From Paraburkholderia madseniana (GTDB taxonomy: Bacteria; Pseudomonadota; Gammaproteobacteria; Burkholderiales; Burkholderiaceae), in assembly GCF_009690905.1 (NCBI RefSeq), contig NZ_VOSW01000039.1, positions 22,314-86,313 of the forward strand: a DNA stretch of 64,000 nucleotides. Direction: 5' to 3'. Positions within the stretch are counted from its first letter, which is position 1. Every line of letters starts with the position of its first letter. The translations under genes were made by a program, and so were the position numbers. The notes under the pieces were generated by a model. That model did no database searches. It saw only the letters and a program-made list of their open reading frames with translations, and had not been told where the DNA came from. Positions 61,082 through 64,000 of the stretch are shown piece by piece.

Positions 61082-62230
61082 ATGCGCATCTATGAAAGGT
61101 ATTTCGCGCGTCAGATCTATCTCACGTTCATCTTTATTCTGTTCGCGTTTTCGGGTCTGTTCTTCTTCTTCGACCTGATCAACGAACTGAATTCCGTCGG
61201 CCACGGCAACTACAAGTTCCAGTACGCGGTGCTGCGCGTCGCGCTGCAAACGCCGTCGCGCTTCTACGAAATCATTCCGGTTGCTGCGTTGATCAGCGCG
61301 ATCTACGTGTTCGCGCAAATGGCGGCGAACTCCGAGTACACGATTTTTCGCGTGTCCGGCCTCGCCACCAATCAGGCGCTGCGCTCGCTCATGAAGATCG
61401 GCATTCCGCTCGTGTTCCTGACTTACCTGATCGGCGAAGTGGTCGGTCCGTACACGGATCAGTTGTCGGAACGCGTGCGGCTCGAGGCATTGGGGTCGTC
61501 GGTATCGAGCAACTTCGAGTCGGGTGTGTGGGTGAAGGACACGCTGACGGCGCGCGCGGACGGCGAGCAGGTGACGCGCTTCGTCAACGTTGGCGAATTG
61601 AAGCCGGACGCGACGATCAGCAACGTGCGCATCTACGAATTCGATTCGAAGTTCCGCCTCTCGAACGTGCGGATTGCGAAGAGCGGCACGTATCAGCCGC
61701 CGGGTCATTGGCAACTGACTGATGTGACGGACACGCAACTGATCGACGTCCCTCCTCCTCCGGGCACGCCGGCCGATGCGTTGAATCCGGTGTACCGTGC
61801 AAAGCAGGTGGAGTTGCCGGCGTATTCGCTGCGCTCGGAACTGACGCCACAGATCTTGTCGGTGCTACTGGTGTCGCCGGACCGGATGTCGATGTTCAAT
61901 CTGTTCCGCTACATCCAGCATTTGACCGAGAATCATCAGGACACGCAGCGGTATGACATTGCGCTGTGGCGCAAGCTGCTGTATCCGTTTGCGGTGTTCG
62001 TGATGCTGGTGTTGTCGCTGCCGTTTGCGTATCTGCATACGCGCGCCGGCGTGGTGGGTGTGAAGGTTTTCGGCGGGATTATGCTGGGGATGAGTTTCCA
62101 GCTGTTCAATACGCTGTTCTCGCATATCGGCACGTTGAATACGTGGCCTGCGCCGTTGACTGCGGCTACGCCTGGGCTCGTTTATCTCGTGCTCGGGCTG
62201 GTCGGGTTGAAGTGGGTTGATCGCCATTAG
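61082..62230 (+). CDS. lptG: LPS export permease LptG
   Basis: The 382-residue partner of LptF begins MRIYERYFARQIYLTFIFIL, then FAFSGLFFFFDLINEL. It has three membrane helices, a periplasmic jellyroll domain and three more helices. The FAVFVMLVLSLPFAYLHTRA segment near 300 is conserved in LptG. The last 250 bases become G/T-rich on the coding strand, a trend that continues through cbiX up to the repeat. Confidence 0.95.
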   Translation: MRIYERYFARQIYLTFIFILFAFSGLFFFFDLINELNSVGHGNYKFQYAVLRVALQTPSRFYEIIPVAALISAIYVFAQMAANSEYTIFRVSGLATNQALRSLMKIGIPLVFLTYLIGEVVGPYTDQLSERVRLEALGSSVSSNFESGVWVKDTLTARADGEQVTRFVNVGELKPDATISNVRIYEFDSKFRLSNVRIAKSGTYQPPGHWQLTDVTDTQLIDVPPPPGTPADALNPVYRAKQVELPAYSLRSELTPQILSVLLVSPDRMSMFNLFRYIQHLTENHQDTQRYDIALWRKLLYPFAVFVMLVLSLPFAYLHTRAGVVGVKVFGGIMLGMSFQLFNTLFSHIGTLNTWPAPLTAATPGLVYLVLGLVGLKWVDRH

Positions 62231-62241
62231 GGGCCTTTGTC

Positions 62242-62622
62242 ATGGCTACGCATGGACTTGTTTTGTTTGCGCATGGCGCGCGGGATGTGCGGTGGCGGGA
62301 GCCATTTGAAAGGCTCGCTGAGAAGGTTCGCGCTGCGCGCGGCTCTGATGCTGAGGCTGGGCCGGTTTTGTTGGCTTTTCTTGAGTTGATGGAGCCGGAT
62401 TTGCCTACCGCTGTGGGGTCTCTTGTCTCCGACGGGTGTTCTGTTGTGACTGTTGTGCCTGTGTTTTTTGGGCAAGGTGGGCATGTTCGCAGGGATCTGC
62501 CGGAGGTGATCGAGAGGTGTCGGGGGGCGTATCCTGCTGTCGAGATTAAGTGCGCTACGGCGGTTGGCGAGGATGAGGGTGTGTTGGACGCTGTTGCTGG
62601 GTATTGCCTTCGGCAGGGTTGA
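62242..62622 (+). CDS. cbiX: Sirohydrochlorin chelatase-like protein, CbiX short type
   Basis: The 126-residue protein is a single CbiX/SirB domain: MATHGLVLFAHGARDVRWREPFERL carries the metal-binding His, and VVPVFFGQGGHVRRDLPEV the second His. It inserts cobalt or iron into sirohydrochlorin in siroheme or B12 synthesis; which metal is not clear. It lies 13 kb from the B12 cluster and 11 bases after lptG. Its codons are strikingly G/T-rich (GGG, TTT, GTT endings) compared with lptF, although the protein looks intact. Confidence 0.88.
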   Translation: MATHGLVLFAHGARDVRWREPFERLAEKVRAARGSDAEAGPVLLAFLELMEPDLPTAVGSLVSDGCSVVTVVPVFFGQGGHVRRDLPEVIERCRGAYPAVEIKCATAVGEDEGVLDAVAGYCLRQG

Positions 62623-62658
62623 TTTTGTTTGCCTGCTCGGTGCTTTTGTCTGTTTGCC

Positions 62659-62985
62659 TAGGGCGTTGGCCTTTCCTTGATTTGCTAGTGGTCTATTAGC
62701 GTTGCCCCTGTGCGGGGCGGCACCTACTTTTCTTTGCCGGCTGCAAAGAAAAGTAGGCAAAAGAAAGCAGCTCAAACCGCTACTGCTAAGTGGGCACCGT
62801 GGTCTGCTGCGGGTAGTGGTACATCTGGAATCCGTGTTCTCGCACATTCCGCGCTAGTGACAAAGGGCTCATCAGCTCCCACTCCGCACTGCGTGCGTCG
62901 CGGACGGGTCTGCATGGGAAACCGCCGGCTTCGGTTGAGTTGAGGTCCGTGGGGGCCGTCGGCTTCGCCTCGGCGATGCGCTGAG
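62659..62985. repeat. Repeat element copy B, left arm
   Basis: This arm begins TAGGGCGTTGGCCTTTCC, then GTTGCCCCTGTGCGGGGCGG. A perfect 15-bp hairpin follows (CCTACTTTTCTTTGC, loop CGGCT, GCAAAGAAAAGTAGG, 62723-62757), then CTCATCAGCTCCCACTCC. It matches the right arm of copy A read on the other strand and ends near CGCCTCGGCGATGCGC. Together with 63595-63868 it frames a 600-base interior carrying the DUF6429-like gene. Confidence 0.85.
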
Positions 62986-63054
62986 AATATCGGGTTTTTG
63001 AATTGACGCTTGGTGAACCAAGCAGCTAGTGCCGTGACTTAGAAGCTTGTTGCA

Positions 63055-63297
63055 TCAATTCTCCGTTCTTTCTGGAATGACGAAGTGCTGATTAAAAAGC
63101 CGCTCGGACTCGCGTAGTCCTTCGTCCGTAAAAATCACGGACTTCGTCTTGTTGACGGGGTCTTCGATGAAGCCTCTTTCATGGAGTCGGTTCAGCACAT
63201 CCCAGTCAAAGCCCTTCCATGCGCGGTATCGGTCATGCAGGGTCAGGTAGAGAAGGGCTAGGGCGACTTCGTCAATTGCATCGATATTGATATTCAT
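63055..63297 (-). CDS. DUF6429-like small protein inside repeat copy B
   Basis: The 80-residue protein (MNINIDAIDEVALALLYLTL, then HDRYRAWKGFDWDVLNRLHERGFIEDPVNKTKSVIFTDEG) matches the short DUF6429 family as I recall it. It looks like a small winged-helix-type domain: helices, then a VIFTDEGL beta-wing. AGGAAC precedes ATG 63297; a longer frame upstream is not supported. No membrane or secretion signal is present. Function is unknown. It is the only intact frame between the two arms of repeat copy B, so it may travel with, or help maintain, the repeat. Confidence 0.7.
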   Translation of the reverse strand: MNINIDAIDEVALALLYLTLHDRYRAWKGFDWDVLNRLHERGFIEDPVNKTKSVIFTDEGLRESERLFNQHFVIPERTEN

Positions 63298-63594
63298 GGT
63301 GTTCCTGCTGCAGCCTTCCGGACCCGCACTAAAACCGTTCGAGGCTAGCCAGCGTCTCATCAGTTGACCAACTCCAGACAAACGGTTTGCGTGACCGCCG
63401 TCTGCCCATCGTTGCCTCCTCGTCTCAAGTGCCAGACAAAACACTTTAGTACGTGATCGGCATCATCCAATGAATTTTTAACTCAAGACGCTGATGATCT
63501 CAAGTGTGCCCTAACGCCGGAAGCAGCTATTGACCTAATAGCGCAGCAGTGAGCGTAACGACAGCTAGTTGCTGGCAGGATTTCCGCAGCGTGT

Positions 63595-63868
63595 CGACAA
63601 CAACGCACGGGTTTGGTGAAGTACCGCGTCGGCGCGCGAAGCGCCGCCGGAAGTATGACGCCCTTGTCACAGACGCCGAATGTGCGAGAACACAGATTCC
63701 AGATGCACCACTACCCGCAGCAGACCACGGCGCCCACTTAGCAGTAGCGGTTTGAGCTGCTTTCTTTTGCCTACTTTTCTTTGCAGCCGGCAAAGAAAAG
63801 TAGGTGCCGCCCCGCACAGGGGCAACGCTAATAAACCACTAACAAATCAAGGAAAGGCCAACGCCCTA
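63595..63868. repeat. Repeat element copy B, right arm
   Basis: Read on the minus strand this arm starts TAGGGCGTTGGCCTTTCC like the left arm. It has the same 15-bp hairpin and then the other end type, CGTCATACTTCCGGCGGCGC, as in the left arm of copy A. Its inner edge near 63595 resembles the inner junction of copy A. Beyond 63868 the flanking similarity stops. Confidence 0.83.
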
Positions 63869-63893
63869 AGAGCCAGCCCTTTCAAGGTCTTGA

Positions 63894-64000
63894 TCAAGAT
63901 GTCCCGCCTTTGGCGCGTTTAAGCAGGCGGGCGGTACTGTGATGGGCTCGGGCTACCGCGCCTTCGACATAGGGTGCGGGTTTGCGGGTCTTGGGGCCAC
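63894..64000 (-). CDS. C-terminal fragment of an unidentified gene at the right edge
   Basis: On the minus strand a frame is open from the window edge for 34 codons, reading GPKTRKPAPYVEGAVARAHH and ending in KRAKGGTS then TGA. The basic composition and lack of stops hint at a real C-terminus, but it is short and I do not recognise it. Only the sequence to the right can confirm it. Confidence 0.3.
   Translation of the reverse strand, partial: GPKTRKPAPYVEGAVARAHHSTARLLKRAKGGTS

Noticed and set aside
1..64000. CRISPR arrays, tRNA and rRNA genes, intact insertion sequences
   Set aside because: None seen by eye; no regularly spaced repeats, cloverleaf ends or transposase motifs such as DDE blocks were recognised. 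A tRNA scan would settle the tRNA question.

Overview
The window reads as a stretch of the main chromosome of a Burkholderiaceae beta-proteobacterium, most likely Paraburkholderia or close kin. The grounds are high GC, a one-piece glucokinase-HexR gene, the pepA-holC-DUF2486 run, the zapA-6S RNA-EVE gene order, and a compact zwf-pgl-glk locus beside a sugar ABC transporter. Genes are dense and nearly all look intact; no rRNA, tRNA or CRISPR array was seen. This is reading by eye: family names rest on recognised motifs and gene order, not on a database search.

Layout. 1-3.4 kb: start of fliD (cut by the edge), a GST and a LysR regulator. 3.4-12.7 kb: a hexose module, with a four-gene ABC transporter on the minus strand facing zwf-pgl-glk/hexR on the plus strand. 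Both arms appear to be driven from one short region where two promoters share a perfect 19-bp HexR-type palindrome. 12.7-13.3 kb: a repeat element with long inverted arms. 13.4-30 kb: bestrophin-like channel, LprI-like protein, a basic amino acid decarboxylase, dcd, a SodC-like lipoprotein lacking metal ligands, apbC, an OmpA-like lipoprotein, metG and tamB/tamA. 30.2-34.1 kb: DUF3460, scpA, panC, panD, an orphan ParA and a thioesterase.

34.1-35.5 kb is an AT-richer island with a 'mobile mystery protein' A/B pair (Xre-type regulator plus Fic protein). 35.8-49.7 kb holds DoxX and a cobalamin salvage and uptake cluster: cobQ; cobU-cbiB-cobD-btuF; and btuB-btuC-btuD-cobT-cobS-cobC behind a cobalamin riboswitch. 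A HTH-Fic gene with a degenerate Fic motif and a repeat-rich promoter sits inside this cluster. 50-62.6 kb: ZapB-like/ZapA, 6S RNA, EVE, SIMPL, lgt, LysR/ilvD, cytochrome c, DUF2486-holC-pepA, lptF-lptG and cbiX. The window ends with a second copy of the inverted-arm repeat, here carrying a small DUF6429-like gene.

The parts most worth a second look are the inverted-arm repeat with its variable interior, the Fic gene with its operator-like repeats inside the B12 cluster, the mobile mystery pair with its built-in operator, and the shared HexR palindrome.
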